Part shown: positions 1-11,600 of the stretch, piece by piece
Position numbering within the stretch: the stretch's first letter is position 1
Layout: every line of letters begins with the position of its first letter
Source: Takifugu bimaculatus
Taxonomy: Eukaryota > Chordata > Actinopteri > Tetraodontiformes > Tetraodontidae
DNA: 64,000 nucleotides
Assembly: GCA_004026145.2 (NCBI GenBank)
Contig: CP034992.1
Coordinates: 1,971,927 to 2,035,926, forward strand
Direction of reading: 5' to 3'
Translations under genes and position numbers: made by a program
Notes under the pieces: model-generated
Databases searched by the model: none
What the model was told of the DNA's origin: nothing
What the model saw: only the letters and a program-made list of their open reading frames with translations

Positions 1-3000
1 GCAAACACGTCCACGTCTAAAACTCATGGTGTGAGGGAGTCTGAGTGAATGTTTAATGCAAATGGGGGCCCAGAGCCTGTGTGACCTGTGAAAGGGCACC
101 CAGAACAGCAACAGGCGGCACACCCGAGGCCGAGCGCTCGCTGCCACCTGCACCGGCACGACCAACCGTAAATCAGACGAGGCCGTGCTCCCTCTGACAG
201 CGAGATGCTGTAGGTCACAAACTGAAGGTCTTCCTGAACTGGAAGTTTTCCTTCCAAGTCTGTTTATAGCTGCGCAGAGCAGCTGAAGTCCGTACGGCTG
301 CCCAGGAAGTGTGATTTCCATTGGAAACTTGGAGTCCCGATGGCATCGGAACACCAGACGATCAATGTGACCTGAATGTTTCTGTTATTGAACAGTTTAT
401 CAGACAGCCTTCACGCTCCAGGCTGACGCGCAGCCTTGCTAACCCTTTCATTCTGCTTCACCTGACAGCAGGGGGCCACAGGGTGGCTCCCGCAGGGATC
501 CCGGAGTGCGTCAGATTGTCTGCAGGCCTGTGTTTGGATAAGGCGGCACGTCCATTGTCTCTGATGCCCCAGCTGGGTGGAGGTATGCCTCCGCGCTCCT
601 GAAATAGAAAGACAGCTGAGAGCTGCCATGCATACTCTGGGTAGGGCTGGTTGGGCAGGCCGGGCCCACTGACCCAGACCACAACTTAGCACAAAGAGGG
701 ACGGGGTATTGTCTGGAGCCAGAGGTTAATAGCCGAGGTATTAAACTCCCCAACAATGGCTCACGAAGAGGCTGATTAACTCCGCTGGGTTACTGAAGCC
801 TGCGTGTGGGCGGGTGTCAGCGAGGTGCAGCCGGCGCGTTCGGGTAATTGAGGCTTTAGTGTGCGTTTGTGCCACGCGTCAGCCCGTCTCCACTCTGACG
901 AACCGACGGCTGAGAGCTGAGCCCACGCAGTTGCTGCAAGGTATTGTGGGCAGTCGTGTGATTACAGAAACATCCACTGTCCACCGATGCTTAGATCTGA
1001 AAGGTAACGAGGCTTCACGGGCCATTTTAGGTCACAGCCAGAGAACAAAAACATGGTCCGACAAGCTGAAAATCTTAAGTTCTACAGGTTTTCTGCATCA
1101 GAACATGAGGAAGAATTGGCCAAAGAAAATTCTGATCTTTTTTAGGTTTTGTTAACTTCTTTCTGTGTGTAAATCAGTTGTTTTTGTTTTTTTCTAAAGA
1201 TACAAATCCACTCTTTTAATTTTATAGATATTTTACAGATATTTCAGATATTTACGATCTCGCCCTTTTCCTCTTCCAGAGGATCTTTTCCTCTGTCCTC
1301 TGAAAGTCCTGCTTCAGGTTATCAGCAGGACCTCTGCAGCTGATGGAGGAATCTGACTGTCGTCTGCGATTAGACTCTACTGGGAATGGCTGCAATCATA
1401 ATTCCAAATCTCTCTCCATCTCCCTGCCTAAGCCCGCTGGCATCCGGTGCATGATGATCTAAAACAACTGTGACCGACCCCCAGATCAAATCTTGATGCC
1501 CGAAATGTCGCCTCCTCGCGCGCACATCACCGCGCGGTCGGCCAGCCGATCGCTGCGACCGCGCCGAGGACTGTGCTCCAGTGTTTTCGGGACTCCAGCT
1601 GGTTGTCGGTTTGGTCATTTTATCTGGGAGGGTCGTTTCAAGCGGCGACAAATGTCTGATAATCAAAACACCGATGGGCTTGGCTGCATTCAGGACTAAA
1701 TGATTTTGAGGAGCACAGGGGACGTAAAGAGAGCTGCTAGAAATCAGCTGTTGCACTGATCTGCAGTGTAGCAGCGCAGGGAGATGTGCAGGGGGACGAC
1801 ACTCACTGTGTGTGTGTGTGTGTGTGTGTGTGTTTTGGTGCAGGAGTATGTGGACTTATTTAAAGCCAGCAGCTATGGGGACTTTGGGATTCATCTCCTC
1901 CTCATGTGTTATCAGCATGCCAGCTTTTCAAATGGAGCAGCATGTGAGACAGTACACAAAACAGCCTCTCTGAAGAGCCCCTCGTCCCAGAATAGCTCCG
2001 GCCCGTTCAGGCCCGCTCTATCTCGCTGATGTCCAAGAAAGTTGGAGCCGTCGGGCAACACCTCAATCTGCCACAGCAACAGATAAGCGGCATCAACAAA
2101 GATGGCCACCCGCCGCGTAAAAACTTCCACACGGGTTATTTTCCCCTTTAGGCGCTCCGTCGTACTCCGAGCACCCGAGAGTCGCTGCCTCATCCGTGTG
2201 GCTTTCGCAGATTCCAGCGCCGCTAACAGCTAACAGCCAATCTCCCTATCAGGAATGCTGGACTCTGGCTTTGTCTATTCTGAGAAACTGTGGACCCCTT
2301 CCCCACCCTGTGCCGCACTGTCACCCTGCTCTCATACCAGGCACCAACCTCTCCCCTTGCTCTGAAGGTCAGATGTGGTGAGGTCAGTCAGGCACCCGAA
2401 CGCAACACTTCATCAAGAAATAGCCAGTGTCCAGAAAGACGTCTCCCGTGTGCAGGAACACAGACCGTGTCCTGACAGCAGCGTGACTAAAGAGACAGCC
2501 CATCATTTGGTTTAGGGCCGAGGCTGCTGGTGCAACACCTTTGCTGCCTGCAACTTCACCGAATCTGTAACCGCTCCTTAGACTCGTAAAAACTGTCCCT
2601 CTCTTTTCACCGAAATCAGGCTTTTTATCGCATCGAGAGCCGCGCCATGTTTATCTCTATTAATATAATGATGTGTATTTATAGTAGCCTGTTTAATGCC
2701 GTGCCGCTCCTGAAATAAGCTCTTCTAAGGTTGCATCCTCTTTAGCCACACAATAGCAAACATCTCTTTTGGCACTATTGCAGGACGATTACCTAAGGGC
2801 AACATGAGTTCATAAGCAGCAGTCATTTACAGAGAGGGGGGCTTCACCTCTATTTATCAGAAGGGTGACGGTGGAATCTATAAAATAACTATACTATAGA
2901 TGGGTATGTCTCCAAAAAAATGGGTTTCTGGCAGTTTTCTTCCGTTTGCTGACACAACTCACCACTTGATGAGTCCTTCAAAATGCACTGCGAAAAAACT

Positions 3001-3120
3001 AAATCTGCCCATGCCGGGATGCTCCTGATGCAATCCTCTGCAGTGCATAAAATCACTGAGATACAAAAATAGCCGGCTTGGGTTCAGCGCAATGACAAAA
3101 ACGCAGCTTTCCTTTTGTGT
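1..3120. other. upstream intergenic DNA, no gene seen
   Basis: No exon-like reading frame with splice sites and recognisable homology was found on either strand. The open frames here are short, lack splice logic and carry no known motif. The stretch holds a GT microsatellite and AT-rich patches around 2640-2760 and 2870-2900. It presumably contains distal regulatory DNA of myh7b, but nothing in it can be assigned. Confidence 0.6.
1807..1833 (+). repeat. (TG)n microsatellite
   Basis: About 13 uninterrupted TG units in upstream non-coding DNA. A typical polymorphic teleost dinucleotide repeat. Confidence 0.9.
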
Positions 3121-3250
3121 CAATTGAGACAGGCGCTCCGCACCAATGGGCGCCGGAGGTGGTGGCATATGCTAATCAGTGACAAATGTCCACTGACCGT
3201 GACCTTGAGAAACACGGTATAAAGGAAGACCCCATCTCCACAGGCTGTTA
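3121..3250 (+). promoter_or_regulatory. myh7b: myh7b / mir-499 promoter with TATA box and ERR element
   Basis: A TATAAA box lies at 3218-3223, followed about 25-35 bp later by a likely start site and a first exon with a clean splice donor at 3291. Just upstream, 3200-3208 reads TGACCTTGA, the exact reverse complement of the estrogen-related-receptor half site TCAAGGTCA. E-boxes (CANNTG) occur at 3121-3126 (CAATTG), 3166-3171 (CATATG) and 3183-3188 (CAAATG); a CCAAT lies at 3143-3147 and an octamer-like ATGCTAAT at 3169-3176. In mammals ERR-gamma drives Myh7b/miR-499 in oxidative muscle, so the ERR site fits the gene. The motifs are seen; their activity is inferred. Confidence 0.6.
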
Positions 3251-3290
3251 TTTCGTTCTGATCGCCCCGGGGTCAGTGGACAACTTTTAG
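3250..3290 (+). other. myh7b: myh7b non-coding exon 1 (5' UTR)
   Basis: Starts about 30 bp after the TATA box and ends at a strong donor (TTTTAG|GTAGGT) at 3290/3291. The next acceptor is probably the TCCAG ending at 3495, after a pyrimidine-rich stretch, which would make the second exon begin near 3496 and contain the start codon at 3645. The transcription start is inferred. Confidence 0.45.
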
Positions 3291-3644
3291 GTAGGTCGCT
3301 TATTACGCACTTTACGCGCGCAGGGACGAACCTCTAAATCTTATTATAGACTAATAATACGCCTTATTTAAGTGTAGTATTACTGCTAACTTCTCCGACA
3401 TGTGTCAGTTAACACTCTGTTTCTCTTTTTTTTCTGTGATTGTGGATGTTATTTTGATCTTTGGCACGAAAAGAGTGTTGTGTGTTTTCATCCAGCGTGT
3501 AGGCCGAAATAGCAGAAATAGCTGCAACTCTGAAAAAACGACTTGAAACAACTGCAGAGTTCTTACTTATTTTTAGCTAAGGAATCCCTCCTCGTCCGTC
3601 TCTGCTGCGTTCGGGCTTTTGGGAACCGGCGCGGAGTTGCCACC

Positions 3645-6600
3645 ATGCCGCTCTTTGACACGACGGAGTTCGGGGAGGCTGCTCCGTATTTACGCAAGTC
3701 CGACCAGGAGCTGCTGACGTCGCGCACCGTTGCCTTTGACGGTAGGGTGTTTTAAAAGGGGTTTAAACTGTGGCTCATATTGTTGGCTGTTTAATTTTCA
3801 TAAAGCGAATGTGATACACAGACCAAATTATTCTCGCAATTTTCAAGTCTGAAATTCTAAAAGTCCAAACGTTCAACAAATTATAGTTTACATGGAGCTT
3901 TTAAGTGCTTCTTTATTTCTGCCACATATTTGGAGCATTGCTGTAACTCCTTGATTTTGGCTGATCAGGCAAGAAACGAGCCTGGATCCCTGACGATAAA
4001 GAAGCCTACATCGAGATTGAAATCAAGGAGCTCAAAGGTGACAAAGTCATCGTTGAAACCAAAGATGGGAGGGTAGGTGACCGTCCCTCAGAAGGCCGCA
4101 GGAAACTAGGCACGTGTAGCGAAACGTTCCCTCTGGTGTTCACAGACTCTGACGGTAAAGGATGGTGACATCCAGCAGATGAACCCTCCCAAGTACGACA
4201 TGATGGAGGACATGGCCATGCTGACGCACCTCAACGAGGCGTCCGTCTTGTACAACCTGCGCAGACGCTACTCGGCCTGGATGATCTACGTGAGTCCACC
4301 GCCGCCACGATCTGTGGGAAGCACGCAGGCTTCGTCTCGACTGAACCTCGTTTCCTCCTTTCCTCGTTTCCTCAGACCTACTCGGGGCTCTTCTGTGTGA
4401 CGGTGAATCCCTACAAATGGCTGCCGGTCTACACGGCCCCCGTGGTCGCCGCCTACAAGGGCAAACGCCGCTCCGAGTCTCCTCCGCACATCTACTCCAT
4501 CGCAGATAACGCGTACAACGACATGCTGCGAAGTGAGCCGCGTAAAATCTGCGAATGAGCGCGAGAGTGGAGACAGGTGATCGTCCTTTCATCTCTGTTT
4601 ATTCTCCTTTCAGATCGTGAGAATCAGTCTATGCTCATCACGTAAGTCTGTCCTTTTAGGGGAAGCAGCCGCGCAACACGTAAACATCTTCGCTCCTTTT
4701 TCCTCCTTTTTTCCCCCCCTCCTGTTGAAATCTCTCCTCACTTTTTTGTTGACTTTCTCTCCTGTGTATTGTGTTGATTTGGATTTTCTACACCAGTTTT
4801 GTGACCACTTTTGACCTGTTGTATGTACATTTTATTATTATTTTTTTTCACACTCCTATAGCGGAGAATCCGGTGCTGGCAAAACTGTCAACACGAAACG
4901 TGTCATTCAGTATTTTGCCATTGTGGCAGCTCTTGGGGACACAACTGCCAAAAAAGGAGTAAGGCTGATGTGGCAACCCATATTTTTTTTATTTCCCATT
5001 TTTGCACCGTTTTTTTTGTTTTTGTTTTTCCTTTTCATTTTTTTTGATCCCAGGAATCCTTCAGTGTTTTCCCCTGAAGTCATTTTCATACATTTTCCCT
5101 TTTTTAAAAATGGTGAATGTGAGAACTGCATTCATGTCTCCACCCTAATGTGTCACCACCTGCAGCTGCTTTATTCTGCCTTCTTGTTGATTTTAAACTA
5201 TTTTTCCTTTTCTCTTCTTTGTCCTTTTTCCCCCCCTTTCCTTTTCCTTGGCTTTGAGCTGCTATCAAATGTGTTGTTTCACATCAGTTTTTCCTACCTT
5301 TTCCCGCCCTTTTCATTTGCTACACTTCATCTTATCAAACACAAAGGCCATTTTTTCCCGCCTTGGCTTTGTCTAATTTCCAGATTGTTTGTAATATTTG
5401 TCCTTGGTTGTGGTTGTGTTGGTCAGCTATAAAAAATGGCACAAACCTCACAGGCTTCATGTCTTTCTCTGTTGCAGCAAGGGCCCGCCACCAAAACAGG
5501 GGTGAGTTTCAATTGCTAAAACCCATTTTAGGTGAAAACATATATATATTTGCAACATCAATTTGCCCGTGTTTTCCTTCAGGGGACCCTGGAAGATCAG
5601 ATCATTGAGGCAAATCCTGCCATGGAGGCTTTTGGAAATGCCAAAACAATTAGGAACGACAACTCGTCCCGTTTTGTAAGTGCCGGGTTTTTTTCCTGCC
5701 GGATTGACACACTTTCATGATGTGTGAGAGCTGCTAACGGATCAGGTCTGAAACGTTCCACTGGTTCTTCCAACAGGGCAAATTCATCAGGATCCACTTC
5801 GGGCATACTGGCAAATTAGCCTCGGCCGATATTGACATATGTGAGCCAACCCTCAAAAGAACTTTTCTTCTCTCCGTCACCCTTTCACACAATCAATCTG
5901 TCCTTCAGATCTTCTGGAAAAATCCAGAGTGATATTTCAGCAGCCTGGGGAGCGGAGCTACCACATCTACTACCAGATCATGTCGCAGAAGAAACCAGAA
6001 CTGCTAGGTTAGCCTTGCCGTCCACTACGGATGTTTGGTCTACGTCTACGATTGCCTCCTCACGGTCTAATCCCTTTGTTGCAGACATGCTGCTGGTTTC
6101 CTCCAACCCTTACGACTACCACTTCTGCTCCCAGGGCGTGACCACCGTGGAGAGCATGGATGACGGACAGGAGCTGATGGCAACAGATGTAAGAGCTTCT
6201 AATATTCAGCTGCATTTCACTGAAACGTGTCAATTCGATCTGCGAAGCTGTGAGATGACGTTTGGCGGCTTCCTCGCAGCACGCCATGGATATCCTCGGC
6301 TTCCTGCCCGATGAGAAGTACGGCTGCTACAAAATAGTCGGGGCCATCATGCACTTCGGCAACATGAAGTTCAAGCAGAAGCAGCGGGAGGAGCAGGCAG
6401 AGGCCGATGGCACCGAAAGTAAGAGTCGCCCTCGGAGCGCGTGGACGCAGAAATAAGAGTCAGACTTTTAGCTTCTGGCCGTTTGGTCAGCAGGTGCCTG
6501 ACAAGGCCTCGTACCTGATGGGCGTCAGTTCAGCTGACCTCATGAAAGGCCTCCTCCACCCGAGGGTGAAGGTGGGCAATGAGTATGTGGTGAAAGGACA

Positions 6601-8691
6601 GAATGTCGAACAGGTGAGATCCTGGACCTAAAAACACATTTCAATGCTAGGCCATCTTGATCACTACACACCATAGAAGCATGTGTTTCCCTCTGGGTAG
6701 GTCAACTATGCCGTCGGCGCTCTGGCCAAAGCCACTTATGACCGCATGTTCAAGTGGCTCGTGGGACGGATCAACCGGACCCTCTACACCTCCCTCCCTC
6801 GCCAGTACTTCATAGGAGTCCTGGATATTGCTGGTTTTGAGATCTTTGAGGTGGGTTGATCCATATCGTGGTTAAGTCAGGCGATAAAAAGATAAGTGCG
6901 TGCTCGTGCTCGTGCTCGTGCCCGCCTTTGAACGCTGCTTCCTCTTTCGCTGCAGCTCAACAGCTTCGAGCAGCTGTGCATCAACTTCACCAACGAGAAA
7001 CTGCAACAGTTTTTCAACCATCACATGTTCATCCTGGAGCAGGAGGAGTACAAGAGGGAGGGGATCGAATGGACGTTCATCGACTTTGGGCTTGACCTCC
7101 AAGCCTGCATTGACCTAATAGAGAAGGTGAATAGAGCCTTTCCCACTTATAGAATAAACTGTAAGTATGAACTGATTTCTTTTTCTTCCCTCCAGCCAAT
7201 GGGCATCATGTCCATCCTCGAAGAGGAGTGCATGTTCCCGAAGGCCACAGACTACAGTTTCAAAGCTAAGCTGTACGATAATCATATCGGCAAGTCACCT
7301 AATTTCCAAAAGCCGCGGCCGGACAAGAAGCGCAAGTATGAGGCCCACTTTGAGCTGGTCCACTACGCTGGAGTGGTAAGTGAGCTGCCAGGAGGTTTTT
7401 AGAGTTTTTAGGAATTCAGTTTGCTAATTGCTGCTGTTTTAGGTGCCTTATAACATTGTTGGATGGCTGGACAAAAACAAAGATCCACTAAATGAGACGG
7501 TGGTGGCCTGTTTCCAGAAGTCTGCCAACAAGCTGCTCGCTTGTCTGTATGAGAATTATGTGGGCTCAGACTCAGGTATGGATCAACACCGGAGCGTGTT
7601 TCAGCATACAGGAAGCAGTTTGTTCCCCAAATTAAAGTGCTGGTATTTCTCACAGCGTCCGACCACAAGACAGGAATCAAAGAAAAGAGGAAGAAGGCCG
7701 CCTCTTTCCAGACGGTGTCTCAGGTTCACAAGGTGAGAGGGAGGTCGGAACGGGGGTCGAATGTTGACGCGTGCTGTCCGAAGTTCTGAGTGGGAAAAGC
7801 TGGGATGGAGGCAGTTAAGACTTGCAGTGATGTTTAGGGCAATGATCACATGAACATCACTTTAAGTCTGTGCTGGCTCCTCTCCTCATCACGCCAAGGA
7901 CGTCACCTGTGAGGAGATCCAAATCCACCAGCAGCTTTATTTCTGTGCTGGGTGACTGATTGCTTCTCTGACGCTGCAGGAAAACCTGAACAAGCTGATG
8001 ACCAACCTGCGCAGCACCCAGCCACACTTCGTCCGCTGTATTATCCCAAACGAGACCAAGACTCCAGGTAACGCTCGGCACCACCACCACCACCACCTCA
8101 GCTCGCTGTGGGAGCACAGGCTCACCTTTGGTACCTGTTCTGTGCAGGAATCATAGACCCATTCCTGGTGCTGCACCAGCTGCGCTGCAACGGTGTTCTG
8201 GAAGGCATCAGGATCTGCAGAAAGGGGTTCCCGAACCGAATCCTCTACGCTGAATTCAAACAGCGGTACAGCCCAACTTCAGTCCAGTCTTTATTTCATT
8301 CTGGATCCTGACTAAAGTCCGACTCTTTCCCTGTTGTATTTAGTTATCGCATCCTGAACCCTCAGGCTATTCCCGATGATAAGTTCGTGGACAGTCGGAA
8401 AGGTGCAGAGAAGCTACTGAGCACACTGGACATCGACCACAACCAGTACCGATTTGGACACACAAAGGTGGGAAGACACGCTTCGTAAAAATCAGCTGAC
8501 ACACCCTGGAAATCTCTCTCGTGACATTTCCTTTGCGCTGTTCCCATCACAAAGGTGTTTTTTAAGGCTGGTCTGCTGGGTCACCTCGAGGAGATGAGGG
8601 ACGAGCGTTTGGCCAAAGTCCTGACCTTGCTGCAGGCAGCTGCTCGAGGCAAAATAATGAGGATGGAATTGAGGAAGATGACGGAAAGAAG
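3645..8691 (+). other. myh7b: myh7b exon map, motor domain and neck entry
   Basis: Coding exons (all GT-AG): 3645-3741, 3969-4072, 4146-4289, 4376-4532, 4614-4641, 4862-4958, 5478-5501 (24-nt microexon), 5583-5675, 5777-5840, 5909-6007, 6085-6188, 6280-6418, 6494-6613, 6701-6850, 6956-7126, 7196-7375, 7443-7575, 7656-7732, 7980-8067, 8148-8265, 8344-8467, 8555-8691. Every junction is phase-consistent except 6418/6494, where the upstream exon ends in phase 1 but the next reads only as phase 0. Intron 4959-5477 is strongly T-rich on the coding strand and contains nothing else recognisable. Confidence 0.85.
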
Positions 8692-11600
8692 GTAAAAATA
8701 GGTCAAGGTGGCTTTAATCTTTGTCCAGAAATTCCTTTTTTAAAAGCCTAAATGAATAAAGGAAGTATTTCTAGATGTGGGAAAGCCTTTGAACATAACC
8801 CCGCGCTGGAAGGTGAAAACACGAGTTCTTAAAAAAAAAAGCCTCCCCCGAAGCAGTTGTTTTTCTGAACAGGTTCAATAGCAACACGATCAGCTGCGAG
8901 TTTTTCAGCGTGTGATACACTATACCTTAGTGTTCGCTCCCTCGCTCCAGTATGTGCGGCATGCAAGGGCAGTGTTTTCGACGTGTGTGAGGCGTGTGCT
9001 TGCCCTTCTATGGTCACCAGGCATGTGTGTGGCCTCAACTCTTAATAAGAGCTCCACTCAACCTTCACACACGCACCACTCCTACAGGTCTCTGGCCATT
9101 CTCTCCATTCACACTCTCTAAATTAAACAATGCCGATGGCGTCCTGCGGAGCCAGGTGGCGACATGTGTCAAGCAGCAGCTGCCTCGGCCCTCCCTAAAA
9201 ATACAACCCCCCCCCCCCACTGCCTGATGGCCTCTGGCCCCTTTTGTCCATGGCGCCTGCACTTCTCAGTGAGTGCATTGATGGGATATGTGGCGGGTGA
9301 CAGAGGATTTACGTGGGACGCCGGACAGAGGGCTTTGGTTTCTAAATAAACACAGACGCTCACCTTTGAGAGTCATGCAACACACAGCCATGTCAAAAAT
9401 GTAATCAGCCCCGCCACCCACCTCCCCCCACCCATGCAGCCGCCTCCCTATCTTGTGTGGACACTTACGCTCAGGCTTTTAACATTGACGGGAAGTCCTT
9501 GACCAGCGTGCTCTGGGTCCAAATTTAGGCCCACGAGACACCATTCTCCAGAGACCAAATCAGCCTGGTCACTCTGCTCTTTCCCAGCCGTGAAACTTCA
9601 AAAGCAGCAGCAGCAGGTTTATGATTTCATGTTGGAGGGGACGGTTGCAGGATTAGTGCACCAACACATTAAGCACCAAGGACAAGTAACTGCATAAATA
9701 AATAGATGGGGAACTCCCACATAAATCTTCCTGACCTTCTTCCCTTTACTTGATCTGAACTTCATTTCGCCTGTTTCAAAGACACTCTGACCTTGTCGTC
9801 ATTCCCGTTCTTTCATGTTGTATGTTGCTACACACGTGCTACACTTTATACATAATTATCTGCTTTATTATATTTTTATTACATAAAAAAGTACTCTGAG
9901 AGCGGCCTCTATCAACATTTCCTGAAAATCTGCTCAAAAATGTTCTGTTATTTTGCTAAAAAGCCACCAAAACACCAGCGGCCACATAAACTCCTCAGAA
10001 TATATAATAGCACACACTATTAGACTGGAATGATCCACTGTATGATAACTTTATAGTGCCACCTTTATAGTGCCCTGGCTGCAGTGCCCCATTTGAGGTT
10101 TTTCTACAGGTTTTGGTTTAATTAACTACATAGTCTGGGGATGTTTGTGTAACTCTGAAGGTGTCATTTAAAATATATATCTAAACATCATTTAATTAAC
10201 TATTATGTTGGAAAACACTCACCCTTCATTATTCTTTAGGGATGCGCTGATGATCATCCAGTGGAACATTCGTGCCTTCAATGCGGTCAAACACTGGCCA
10301 TGGATGAAGCTCTTCTTCAAAATAAAGCCTCTCCTGAAGAGCGCCACCACTGAGAAGGAGCTGGCCTCTCTAAAGGAGGAGCTGGCTAAGCTGAAGGAGG
10401 CCCTGGAGAAGTCCGAGGTCAAACGGAAAGAGCTGGAGGAGAGGCAGGTCAGCCTGATCCAAGAGAAGAATGACCTCGCTCTACAACTGCAGGCGGTACG
10501 TTGTCACTGTGAACGGGACAGAAGTTGCTGTGGCGTGATGATGCACCCAGCTTAGAGTTTCTCCTCATCCCTGCAGGAGCAAGACAACCTAGCTGATGCA
10601 GAGGAGCGCTGTGACCTGCTCATCAAAACTAAGATCCACCTGGAGGCCAAAGTGAAGGAAATCATGGAGAGGCTAGAGGACGAAGAGGAGATCAACGCCA
10701 GCATCCTTGCTAGTAAGCGCAAGCTGGAGGACGAGTGCGCTGAGTTAAAGAAAGACATTGATGATCTGGAGATCACTCTGGCTAAGGTGGAAAAAGAGAA
10801 ACATGCCACTGAGAACAAGGTGAGGAAAATGGGGGGGTGGGGGGGAGCGAGGAGACATTCAGTGGATTCAGATCTGAGTTTATGTTCTCCTTGTTTGCAG
10901 GTGAAGAACCTGATTGAGGAAATGGCAGCTCTTGATGAAACCATACTGAAGCTGAGCAAAGAGAAGAAGGCTCTCCAGGAGGCCCACCAGCAGACTCTAG
11001 ATGACCTACAGGCAGAGGAAGACAAAGTCAACACTCTGACCAAAGCCAAGATCAAGCTGGAGCAACAAGTAGATGATGTGAGTCTGTTCACCAAGATCAG
11101 AAGCGAACGCTGCTATAAAACGGGATGTACTGTGTATAACATTGAGTTAACTTCCCAAATCAGCTGGAAGGTTCACTGGAACAAGAGAAGAAGCTGCGTA
11201 TGGATCTGGAGAGGGCCAAACGTAAGCTGGAGGGGGATGTGAAGCTCTCCTTGGAATCAATTATGGACTTGGAGAATGACAAACAGCAACTCGAAGAGAA
11301 GCTGAAAAAGTGAGATTTGCTGCATTTCCAGGTCATCGTTGCACATGAACACAAATAAACAGTATCTCGAAAAATTTCCTCCAGGAAAGACTTTGAAATG
11401 AATGAGCTGAGCACCCGCGTTGAAGATGAGCAGGCCCTGGTCAATCAGCTCCAGAAGAAGATAAAGGAGCTACAGGTGCGAGTTTTGGGACTCTTCTAGA
11501 ACTGATCAATCACATATTATCAGGAACTGATTTATGGTTCCTTTCAGGCTCGTACTGAGGAGCTGGAGGAGGAGCTGGAGTCAGAGCGGGCTTGCAGGGC

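Noticed and set aside
4923..5432. Phe/Leu-rich 169-codon frame on the plus strand resembling a membrane protein
   Set aside because: It is the T-rich myh7b intron 4959-5477 read through; the hydrophobicity comes from base composition.
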